NCBI GenBank assembly: GCA_025937785.1
Contig: JAICQQ010000041.1
Location: 1 to 47,271 of the forward strand
Direction: 5' to 3'
DNA length: 47,271 nucleotides
Origin: Polyangiaceae bacterium
GTDB taxonomy: Bacteria; Myxococcota_A; Polyangia; Polyangiales; Polyangiaceae
In this document: positions 7,696 through 15,140 of the stretch, one piece after another
Numbering within the stretch: position 1 is the stretch's first letter
How the letters are laid out: each line of letters opens with the position of its first letter
Notes under the pieces: generated by a model
What the model saw: only the letters and a program-made list of their open reading frames with translations
What the model was told of the DNA's origin: nothing
The model's database searches: none
Translations under genes and position numbers: made by a program

Positions 7696-8283
7696 ATGGC
7701 TTTGATACCTTGCGCCGCGTGCCAGCGGCACGTTTACACCACCGAGACGATCTGCCCGTTCTGTCAGCACGAGCTCGGCGCGTCCAACACGACCGGGAGC
7801 CGCCGCGCGCCCACCGCGCGCATGAGCCGCGCGGCGTTGGTGCTGCTCGGTATGTCGAGCGTCGCCTGCGCGGGTGACACCGAGCGCTCCGGCGAAGAGA
7901 CCGCGAATACCGGCGGCCCGAGCACCACCGGTAGCGCCGACGGGACCACGATCACGAACAGCACTAGCAGCAGCGTCACGAACAGTACCAACGGCGTCAC
8001 GAACAGTACCAACGGCGTCACGAACAGTGCCACCGACAGCACCAGCACTGTCGCGGCGGCGACGACCTGGGCGGCCGTAGCTGCGTACGGTACGCCTCCC
8101 ATCGGCGGCTTCGGCATCGGCGGCACTCCCGCTGGCGGAAACGGCGGCACGGGGGGTGGCGACGCCATCGGCGGTGCGGCCGGCGAGGCGGGTGACGTCG
8201 GAGGCGCTGGCGGAAACACCCCGCTGCCTGGAACCGGCGGCGGTGGTCAGCCCATCTACGGCGCCCCGCCGACCCCCTGGTGA
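7696..8283 (+). CDS. Zinc-ribbon/lipobox Gly-rich protein B, paralog of the preceding gene
   Basis: This 195-residue product starts at ATG 7696 after GAAGGGA. Roughly the first 75 nt of the coding sequence are nearly identical to protein A, indicating recent tandem duplication. Cys6/9/20/23, Met43 and Cys58 occupy exactly the same positions. The middle differs: an Asn/Thr/Ser-rich stretch with a VTNSTNG repeat replaces the longest Gly run, then a Gly-rich part follows. YGTPP lies at Tyr131 and the C terminus ends YGAPPTPW with Tyr188. Conservation of the ends and divergence of the middle suggests the zinc ribbon, lipobox and terminal YGAPPTP are the functional parts. recN begins 47 bp downstream. 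Confidence 0.8.
   Translation: MALIPCAACQRHVYTTETICPFCQHELGASNTTGSRRAPTARMSRAALVLLGMSSVACAGDTERSGEETANTGGPSTTGSADGTTITNSTSSSVTNSTNGVTNSTNGVTNSATDSTSTVAAATTWAAVAAYGTPPIGGFGIGGTPAGGNGGTGGGDAIGGAAGEAGDVGGAGGNTPLPGTGGGGQPIYGAPPTPW
7975..8037 (+). repeat. 21-bp in-frame tandem repeat in protein B
   Basis: Two identical 21-bp units (7975-7995 and 7996-8016) and a third degenerate copy encode VTNSTNG. The repeat is coding and probably expands and contracts by slippage. Confidence 0.85.
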
Positions 8284-8330
8284 CACCACTGAATACTTGA
8301 CCAGTGTTCGCGTGAGCAGTACGATGGCTC

Positions 8331-10184
8331 ATGCTCTCGTGCCTCCAAATCAGAGACTTCGCCATCATCGACGAGCTCCAGGTCGAGCTCGGTCCGGGCC
8401 TCAACGTCGTCACCGGCGAAACTGGGGCCGGTAAAAGCATCCTCATCGGCGCGCTGGAACTCGTGTTGGGCGGCAAGGGCAAGCCCGAGTACGTGCGCGC
8501 CGGCGCCAAACAGGCCGAGGTCGAAGCGCTGTTCGAAGTGGGTCAAGACCATGCGCTGCGGCAGAAGCTCGAGGCGCTCGATCTCGCCGACCACGAACTG
8601 GTGGTGCGGCGCGTCGTGCTGCCCAACGGGCGCACCCGCGCCTTCATCAACGGCCGGCTCGCGACGCGCGAACAACTCGCCGATCTCACCCGTGGGCTCA
8701 CCGATATCTCCTCGCAACATCTGCACCACACGTTGACCGACCCTGCAACGCACCTCGGCTATCTCGACGCGTTCGCCGGTCTGAGCGCGGATCGCTCGCT
8801 GGTGATGCAGGCCTATCAGGCGCTCGAGCGGGCGCGCAGCGTGCTCGAGCGCTTCGAGGGTCGACTGCGCGAGCGCGGCCAACGCGAAGCCGCCGCGAGC
8901 GCCAGCGTGCGCGAGATCGAGGCGGCGCGACCCCGCCTGGGCGAAGACGTCGAGCTCGAACGCGAAAGCGCGCGTCTGCGCCACGCGGAAACGTTGCTCC
9001 AACTGCTCGGCGAGTCGGTCGATTTGCTCAACGAACGCGACGAATCCGCCCTCGATTCCCTGGCCCAGGCTGCCCAGCGTTTAGCCGAAGCCGCCTGCCT
9101 CGATCCCGATCTGGCGGCGCTGGCCGAGCAGCTCGAAAGCTCGCGGGCCACCCTCGAAGACACGGCGCGCGAGATCGGCCGTCATCTGCACTCGGTGCGC
9201 GCCGATCCCGAGGGGCTCGAGCGGCTCGAGCAACGGCTGTTCGAACTCTGCAAGCTGAAACGCCGCTACGGCGGCACGCTCGCGACGGTGCTGGCACACC
9301 TCGAACGTTGTCAGGCAGAGCTGGATGAGCTCGAGCACCACGTCGAAGCCGAGCAAGCCCTGCGCGCCGAGCACGACGAGGCCCTGCGCGAGGCCACGCA
9401 CTGTGCGCGCGCGCTCAGTCTCAAGCGGCATCGCGCGGCGCCTCAACTCGCGCAGGCCATCAGCGACGAGCTCGCGTCGCTCGGCATGGGCGAGGCCAAG
9501 ATTCACGTCGAAGTGCGGGCGCTCGAAGGCAAGCTCCACGCTGCTCAGGATCGCCGAGACGGGGGCGCTGACGAGGGCAGGCTTATCCTCGCCGACAGCG
9601 CCACCGCTGCGGTGAACGACGGCGCGCCCAGCACTCAGCGCTCTATCGATCCGCTGCGCGCGCGCGACGGGGCGTCGCCCAAGGCTGTCGAGACATCCCC
9701 GGCCCGGGTGCGGCTCGGGCCGGACGGTATGGATGTCGCTGAGTTCCTGATCGCTCCGAACCGTGGGGAGGACGCACTCCCGCTGCACAAGATCGCCAGC
9801 GGCGGTGAGCTCAGCCGCGCCATGCTGGCCATCAAGTGCGTGCTGGCCGACCTCGGGCCGGCTGGCATGTATGCGTTCGACGAAGTCGACAGCGGTGTCG
9901 GCGGAGGTATGGCCGAAATCATCGGCCGAAAGATTCGCGCTGTCGCCCGGCACCGACAGGTCCTGTGCGTGACGCACCTGCCTCAGATTGCAGTCTTCGC
10001 CGACAGACATTTCAAGGTCGAAAAAGCGGTGCAAGGCGAGCGCACGCTGAGCACCGTGCGCCGTCTGAGCGCCCGCGAGCAGCGGGAAGAGATCGCACGC
10101 ATGCTGGGCGGCTTGCGCATCACCCCCAAAACCAGGGCCGCGGCCCGCGAGCTATTGCAACACGCGCGAGAAAGCGCCGCCTGA
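8331..10184 (+). CDS. recN: DNA repair protein RecN
   Basis: RecN is an SMC-like ATPase that acts in repair of double-strand breaks. The 617-residue product opens with LQIRDFAIIDELQVELGPG and Walker A GETGAGKS (29-36). A long Glu/Arg/Leu-rich coiled coil fills the centre. The C-terminal ATPase half has the signature ASGGELSRAMLAIK, Walker B FDEVDSGVGG and VLCVTHLPQIA. Compared with usual RecN there is an extra, low-complexity stretch of about 50 residues at ~410-460, just before the VAEFLIAPNRGED block. The reading frame is intact across it. The gene is convergent with metG. Confidence 0.95.
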   Translation: MLSCLQIRDFAIIDELQVELGPGLNVVTGETGAGKSILIGALELVLGGKGKPEYVRAGAKQAEVEALFEVGQDHALRQKLEALDLADHELVVRRVVLPNGRTRAFINGRLATREQLADLTRGLTDISSQHLHHTLTDPATHLGYLDAFAGLSADRSLVMQAYQALERARSVLERFEGRLRERGQREAAASASVREIEAARPRLGEDVELERESARLRHAETLLQLLGESVDLLNERDESALDSLAQAAQRLAEAACLDPDLAALAEQLESSRATLEDTAREIGRHLHSVRADPEGLERLEQRLFELCKLKRRYGGTLATVLAHLERCQAELDELEHHVEAEQALRAEHDEALREATHCARALSLKRHRAAPQLAQAISDELASLGMGEAKIHVEVRALEGKLHAAQDRRDGGADEGRLILADSATAAVNDGAPSTQRSIDPLRARDGASPKAVETSPARVRLGPDGMDVAEFLIAPNRGEDALPLHKIASGGELSRAMLAIKCVLADLGPAGMYAFDEVDSGVGGGMAEIIGRKIRAVARHRQVLCVTHLPQIAVFADRHFKVEKAVQGERTLSTVRRLSAREQREEIARMLGGLRITPKTRAAARELLQHARESAA

Positions 10185-10208
10185 ACCAGTGGCTGAGCTC
10201 GTAGCATC

Positions 10209-10236
10209 GGTGTCGAGGATGGGATTGTCCGACACC
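10209..10236. terminator. Putative bidirectional terminator between recN and metG
   Basis: GGTGTCG (10209-10215) and CGACACC (10230-10236) form a 7-bp stem around a 14-nt loop in the 72-bp gap between the convergent recN and metG genes. No clear U-tract follows on either strand, so the role is inferred mainly from position. Confidence 0.4.
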
Positions 10237-10256
10237 CTATTGGTTTCCGCATAACA

Positions 10257-11852
10257 CTATGTCAGGAGGGCCCGCTGCTTCGGGAATAGGGGCGGACCGG
10301 GCGCCACGCGGCGGCCGGCCTGGAGCTCACCCGGCTTGGGCACGCGTGCCGCAAAGTCCGTGTGACCCAGGCGGCGCAGGATCTCCGCCGCCGTGCTCGG
10401 CAGGAATGGCTCCAGCAACTGCGCCACGGCGCGAATGACGTCGAGCAACGTGTACAAGATCCGGTCGAGCGCTGGCTGCCTACCCCGCGTACGTTCGAGG
10501 GCGACGAGGGCCCAAGGGGCCGCCTGGTCCACGTAGGCATTGGCGGCGCCGATCAACCTCCAAATGCTTTCGAGCGCATCGTGCAGGGCGAAACGCTCGA
10601 ACGCGAAGGCCACGTCTCGAGCCACTGCTTCGACGTGTAGCTCGAGCTCGCGCTCCGGTCCGAGTTCGCGCTCCGGTCCGAGTTCGCGCTCGCTGTCGCT
10701 CACAATCGGCCGATCCGGGATCACGCTTCCACGAGCACGCGCTACCAGCGCCAGCGTCCGTTGCACTAGATTGCCGAGCTGATCCGCCAGTTCGGAAGCG
10801 TACGCTTCGGCCAGCCGCTGCCGCGTGTAATCACCGTCGCGAGTGGTGCGAATGTGCCGGAGCAAATAGTAGCGGATCGCGTCCACGCCAAATGCATCGG
10901 TAACGCGAGCGGGACCGACGCCGTTCCCTCGCGACTTGCCGAGTTTTTGCCCGTCAACGGTCACGTATCCATGCACGAGCACGTGTGTCGGCGGTCGCAG
11001 TCCGGCTGAAAGCAAGAGCGCGGGCCAGTACACGGCGTGAAATCGCAGGATACCCTTGCCGATCACGTGTTCGATGCGCTCGGCTCGTTGCCAGACATCG
11101 ACACCTGCCTCGCCGAGGCCGCTCAGGTAGTTGATCAAGGCATCGAACCAAACGTAGATCACCTGAGTAGCGTCGCCGGGAACCGGCAGACCCCAACCGC
11201 GCGCGCGCGCCCTCGATCGCGAGATGCTGAAATCCTCGAGCCCCGCCTGGACGAAGGCGAGCACTTCGTTCTTCTTGGCTTCGGGCTGGACGCTCAGGGT
11301 GCCGGACTCGATCAGGCCGATGAGCTGATGCTGATAACGAGAGAGTCGAAAGAAATAGTTCCTTTCGTGGATGCGTTCGATGACCGCACCGTGCTCCGGG
11401 CAGCGCCCGTCCGCGATCTCGCTTTCCGCAAAGAACTGTTCACAGCCCACACAGTAAAGCCCTGAATAGGTTGCCTGGTAGATGTCTCCTCGCTCGAGGC
11501 AGCGCTGCCAGATCTCCTCCACCCGACGGCGGTGCAGTTCGCTCTCGCTGGTCGAAACGAACGCGTCCCAGGTCAGTGACAGCTGCTCGCGCAGGGCGCG
11601 GAAGCGCGCCGCGTTGCGCGCCACCAGCTCACGCGTGGGGAGTCCCAGCGCGGCGGCTGCGTGGGCGTTTTTCAGGCTGTTGTCGTCGGTGCCCGCTTGG
11701 TGATGCACCGACCAGCCCGTCGTGCGTCGAAAGCGCGCGATCGAGTCGGCGATCACGGCTTCGAGGGCGTAGCCGAGGTGGGGCTCGGCGTTCACGTAGG
11801 GAATGGCGGTCGAGATGAACGAGAACGGTGCGTTTGGATGGGTCGTGGTCAT
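10257..11852 (-). CDS. metG: Methionyl-tRNA synthetase (atypical short form)
   Basis: The ATG at 11852 follows GGAG at good spacing; the open frame extends upstream to 11915 without a better start. The 531-residue class I synthetase has a HIGH-like PHLGY, a zinc knuckle around residues 128-150 (CVGC...CPEHG), and a KMSKS-like KLGKS. The usual TDEHG block near the methionine site reads GTDDNSLKN, which marks an unusual MetRS subclass. The C-terminal EMAP-like tRNA-binding domain is absent, leaving the anticodon helical domain as the end. An 18-bp duplication encodes ELGPERELGPER in the linker. Whether this is the only MetRS of the cell or a second, possibly inhibitor-tolerant copy cannot be told from the window. 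Confidence 0.9.
   Translation of the reverse strand: MTTTHPNAPFSFISTAIPYVNAEPHLGYALEAVIADSIARFRRTTGWSVHHQAGTDDNSLKNAHAAAALGLPTRELVARNAARFRALREQLSLTWDAFVSTSESELHRRRVEEIWQRCLERGDIYQATYSGLYCVGCEQFFAESEIADGRCPEHGAVIERIHERNYFFRLSRYQHQLIGLIESGTLSVQPEAKKNEVLAFVQAGLEDFSISRSRARARGWGLPVPGDATQVIYVWFDALINYLSGLGEAGVDVWQRAERIEHVIGKGILRFHAVYWPALLLSAGLRPPTHVLVHGYVTVDGQKLGKSRGNGVGPARVTDAFGVDAIRYYLLRHIRTTRDGDYTRQRLAEAYASELADQLGNLVQRTLALVARARGSVIPDRPIVSDSERELGPERELGPERELELHVEAVARDVAFAFERFALHDALESIWRLIGAANAYVDQAAPWALVALERTRGRQPALDRILYTLLDVIRAVAQLLEPFLPSTAAEILRRLGHTDFAARVPKPGELQAGRRVAPGPPLFPKQRALLT
10651..10686 (-). repeat. 18-bp in-frame tandem duplication in metG
   Basis: Two identical 18-bp units (10651-10668 and 10669-10686), with a partial third, encode ELGPER repeated in a linker between the catalytic and anticodon-binding parts. 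Confidence 0.9.
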
Positions 11853-11912
11853 GGCTGTCTCTCCGGAGTGGAGGAGCCCCCGAGAGACGACTCGCCTGCC
11901 CACACGGCGCAG

Positions 11913-11934
11913 CAAAAGACCGCCTCGCGGGCGG
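11913..11934 (-). terminator. Intrinsic terminator or attenuator about 60 nt upstream of metG
   Basis: On the minus strand CCGCC and GGCGG pair around a CGCGA loop (11920-11934) and are followed by TCTTTTG. Located between the upstream leftward envelope operon and metG, it could end that operon or act as an attenuator in the metG leader. Confidence 0.5.
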
Positions 11935-12158
11935 CCCCTGGTTTGCGAGTGATGGGTGCTCAGATCTCAGTCGACAAACGGCGTGGTCGCCCTGCGCATG
12001 CAGCTACGCATGCGCATGCCGGCCGCCACGCCGCCTCGCCCGGCTGTCGCCACCACGAGGGTGGCCGCGGGCGCTTGTCGAAGGATCGTTCGCTCGGTCA
12101 CAACGGCCTCAGCATGACCGTGGGATCCCGTGGTGTCAACCCGCTGTCTCCGGCAGCG
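11935..12158. other. Gene-free stretch between metG and the DUF2279-like gene
   Basis: I see no gene here. It holds three GCATGC hexamers within 24 bp (11996-12019) and a perfect 6-bp hairpin GCCACC/GGTGGC (12049-12065). Either could be an operator or part of an RNA leader; neither is assigned. Confidence 0.5.
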
Positions 12159-13433
12159 CTACTGTCCAGTCGGCGCCGTGCGCACGCTTTCAGCGGACAT
12201 GTACGTGCCCGGGAGCTGGAAGTAATTCGCCGCGAGGCCCATGAAGCCGAAGGGCCAGCCATAGACCTGGTCGAGCGGCTTGAAGAACAGCTGCTCGAGA
12301 CTGAAGCCCACGCCGAAAAACAGGTGCGCCGACTTGAAGTCGACGTCGAGATCCTTGTCGAAACCGCGCGTGTAATAGCCGACCATCAATTCGACGAAGC
12401 GCGCGGGCGAGCGCTCCAGCGCCGGAAACGCGGCGAGCTTGAACACCCCCATGAACTTCTGCCCTTCGTAGTCAATCACCGGGTGGAAGTCGAAGCCCTT
12501 GGACGGGAAGTACTCGAGCCGGAAGTCGAAGCCCCGTCGGATCGCCGGGATCGTGTTGCGTGCGGTCGACAAAAGGACGCCGAGCGTGTCGGTGATCACG
12601 TCTTCGTACGCGAAGCCGTGATCGACGGAGTAGCCATCGAAGAGCTCGATGTAGAGGTAGAGCAGCATCCCGAACATTGCGGGATAGAAAGAGACGACCG
12701 GGCGATCGTCCTGGCTCGCACGGAGCCGCCAATAGAGCAGCTCGCTGGCCATGTAGGCCCCGTAAGCATGGCCGACCTTGTCCATGCCGCCGCTACCAGT
12801 GTCCATGCCGAACCAGCCCTCGGAATTGAAGCGGAACGAGGCCGTGCCCCACTTCCAGTCGCTGAAGCCGGTGTACGTCACCAAGGCCAAGAGCCCCAAC
12901 GACTCGAGCGGTACCGCCAGCGCCGAATCCACCAGTCCCACGTGCACGGCGTTCGGAGGCGGCCGCCACAAGCTCGGAAGCCGCTCATTGCTCGCGACCA
13001 GGGCGTCGGCGAAGCTTTGGGGTTGGCGTTGGCGGGCGGGCTCGGCACTGGGCTGCGTCGGCTCTCGCCGACCCGACGGGCTCGCTGGCGGTGGCGGTGG
13101 CCGCGGTGCTGGAGCCGCTGCAGGCTGGGCCGGCGACGCGCTCTCGGCGGGCCCGGCCGGAGCACTCGGATCGGCCGGTTCGGGTGGCGGCGACTGGGCC
13201 GGATCTCTCGATGCGTCCGGCTCCGGCGCCGGCGGCTCGGACGGGTCGCCTGTAGGGGGCTGGTCTGATGCCGCGTCGTCTGCGTGGGGCTCGGAGGGCG
13301 CGGCGGGCTCGCTGGGTTGGCTGGGCTCAGCGGGTGCGTCTGGCGGAGGATCGGGCAGGGGTTGCCCGATGGCGGGAAGGGTCACCAACCCGCAAGCCAC
13401 GAGCCCCGCGAGCCCCAGTGCACGACACTTCAC
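12159..13433 (-). CDS. Exported DUF2279/YfiM-like protein with a Pro/Ala-rich linker
   Basis: The 424-residue product starts with an export signal (MKCRALGLAGLVACGLVTLPA). LVAC at Cys14 might be a very early lipobox, or cleavage may follow AIGQ. Residues ~25-145 are Pro/Ala/Glu/Ser-rich low complexity, probably spanning periplasm or peptidoglycan. The conserved domain (~160-330) includes FRFNSEGWFGMDTGSGGMDKVGHAY and an acidic VDHGFAYEDVITDTLG, typical of DUF2279/YfiM-type envelope proteins. The last ~100 residues contain alternating aromatic strands that may pack in a beta structure. It starts 2 nt after the stop of the DUF3943-like gene and is surely in one operon with it. The biochemical role is unknown. 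Confidence 0.75.
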   Translation of the reverse strand: MKCRALGLAGLVACGLVTLPAIGQPLPDPPPDAPAEPSQPSEPAAPSEPHADDAASDQPPTGDPSEPPAPEPDASRDPAQSPPPEPADPSAPAGPAESASPAQPAAAPAPRPPPPPASPSGRREPTQPSAEPARQRQPQSFADALVASNERLPSLWRPPPNAVHVGLVDSALAVPLESLGLLALVTYTGFSDWKWGTASFRFNSEGWFGMDTGSGGMDKVGHAYGAYMASELLYWRLRASQDDRPVVSFYPAMFGMLLYLYIELFDGYSVDHGFAYEDVITDTLGVLLSTARNTIPAIRRGFDFRLEYFPSKGFDFHPVIDYEGQKFMGVFKLAAFPALERSPARFVELMVGYYTRGFDKDLDVDFKSAHLFFGVGFSLEQLFFKPLDQVYGWPFGFMGLAANYFQLPGTYMSAESVRTAPTGQ

Positions 13434-13435
13434 GA

Positions 13436-15073
13436 TCAGAATTCGATCCTACCGCTGACGCCACTGCTCGAGAGGCGATCGCGCGCTTCGTAGCCACCAA
13501 CTTCGGAGTACCAACTCCGCACATCGTACTCCGCAGCAAGCGTCACAGGCAGATCGAGGGGACGGATGCCCACCGACGCGCCATACATCAATAGTTCGCC
13601 GCGCGCAGGCACGTCGACCGTCAGGCGCTCCACGTGGCGGTCCAAGCCGTCATGCGACACGTAGCTGGCGTAGCTCGCATGCCCAGCGAGCACAAGCGGT
13701 CCCAGCCGCAGACTGCCGCGCAGCATCCCCATCCCGCCCCAGCCGTAGAAATACCCCTGGCGGTGCAGGACGTGCTTGGTGCGCTCCTCGAGATTGTCGG
13801 CCGCCCAGTCGTAAAAGGAAGGCGCACCGAACCCGGCATAGCTCGGGTAAACACGCGCTGACACCACCACATCGACCCCAGGCGCCGACGCCCGGTAATC
13901 CACGGCCGGTCCCGGAAACTGGAGCGCGCCGTACTGTTCCGCGCGGATGGGTACGTGGTAACCGAGGTCGGGCGCAGGCAGCTCTTCGACGTTTTGGCGG
14001 CTCGCGTAGCGATTGGCTTCCGAGCGGAGGTAGTCGTAGGCGAGGCTCACGCCGAAGGTGGCTGCAGCACCCTGGAGCTCGCCACTGGCCAGGCGCAGGC
14101 TCTGCACGTGGTAGCCGGCAAGCAGCGTGTCAGCGCGGATGGCGAGCCCCACGCCGTGCTCGGAACCCTCCACCACGAACGAAAAGTCAGAAATCTCAGC
14201 GCCGTAGAAGCCCACGCTGAGCGAGCGCGCCTGGAGGTACCCAGGCAATGTCACTAGCCGGGCCACCATGCCCGCTTGGCCGAGCGTGTAGTCGTCGACC
14301 CCTGGCGACTCGACGAAGCGCACCCCCACCCCGGCGTCGAACTCATGCCAGACGCGGCGGCTGAGGCCCAGGTCGTCACGCTCGGTCACGTGCGGTCGAG
14401 GCCGCCCGTCGAGCGCGCGATCGAGCGCGACTCCTGTGCCCAAGGTCCAGCGCGCCGCGTGAGTGGCCACGCCAGGATCCGCGGCGGTGTCCAGGTACAA
14501 GCCGAGCTTGTAGAAGAACTCGCCGATCGGCACCCCCGTCGGGGAGGTCACGATCAGGTCGTTGACGCTGACCTTTTCCTTGAATTCCAGCACGAACTCC
14601 CAAAGAAACGAGGTCAGCGTGGAGTAGGCGAACGAGGTCAGCACGCCATGGTGATTGGCCCGCGCCATGCTGTGGGCGATGCCACCGGCGAAGGGGTGGG
14701 CGATGAAATTGACGGCGAGGCTATTGTTGTCGAAGCGCCAGGCCCGGCCGTTGAAACGCTCCTCCGGCGTGGGGTTGTCCCAGTCGGCGACATTGCGGTT
14801 CTGCATCAGCCAGTAGGCCACCGCGCCCACGCCCAATCCGGCCATCATCTCTAGCAGGCTGCGCAGGTGGTGCGGATCCATCGCTTCGTTGTGCGCGGGG
14901 GTCCACTCGTCCTGCCGAACAAAAGCGGGGTCGCCGACGCGACCCGCGGGCTTCAGCGCGCTCGCGGCAGCGTGCTCCGGAGTGGTCTCGGCGAAGGCCG
15001 AAGACGACACGAACAGCACCAAGAGGAACTTGACCACTGCCCTAGTCCACACCACGGTGCTGGACCTTAACAT
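13436..15073 (-). CDS. DUF3943-like outer-membrane protein (copy 1)
   Basis: The 545-residue product has a signal peptide (residues 1-28, ending SSAFA), then WDNPTPEERFNGRAW, a conserved block VNFIAHPFAGGIAHSMARAN, and EKVSVNDLIVTSPTGVPIGEFFYKLG. These match the DUF3943 pattern. The C-terminal half is rich in alternating hydrophobic strands and ends RIEF with a terminal aromatic, as expected for an outer-membrane beta-barrel. The ATG at 15073 has GAGG 4-5 nt upstream. A divergent paralog lies across a short promoter region. The function is unknown; envelope location is inferred from signal and strand pattern. Confidence 0.75.
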   Translation of the reverse strand: MLRSSTVVWTRAVVKFLLVLFVSSSAFAETTPEHAAASALKPAGRVGDPAFVRQDEWTPAHNEAMDPHHLRSLLEMMAGLGVGAVAYWLMQNRNVADWDNPTPEERFNGRAWRFDNNSLAVNFIAHPFAGGIAHSMARANHHGVLTSFAYSTLTSFLWEFVLEFKEKVSVNDLIVTSPTGVPIGEFFYKLGLYLDTAADPGVATHAARWTLGTGVALDRALDGRPRPHVTERDDLGLSRRVWHEFDAGVGVRFVESPGVDDYTLGQAGMVARLVTLPGYLQARSLSVGFYGAEISDFSFVVEGSEHGVGLAIRADTLLAGYHVQSLRLASGELQGAAATFGVSLAYDYLRSEANRYASRQNVEELPAPDLGYHVPIRAEQYGALQFPGPAVDYRASAPGVDVVVSARVYPSYAGFGAPSFYDWAADNLEERTKHVLHRQGYFYGWGGMGMLRGSLRLGPLVLAGHASYASYVSHDGLDRHVERLTVDVPARGELLMYGASVGIRPLDLPVTLAAEYDVRSWYSEVGGYEARDRLSSSGVSGRIEF

Positions 15074-15140
15074 CGCCTCACGCTCGTGCTAGCAGCAGGT
15101 TGTTGAAAACGCCTTGTCTTACGCCGCGCAGGATGGTTCG

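Noticed and set aside
7975..8037. Short regular repeats considered as a CRISPR-like array
   Set aside because: They are contiguous in-frame 21-bp repeats inside a coding gene without spacers.
12057..12070. GAGGGTGGCCGCGG resembling part of a T-box motif near metG
   Set aside because: It lies on the opposite strand to metG and lacks the NACCGCG core, so it cannot be the metG leader.
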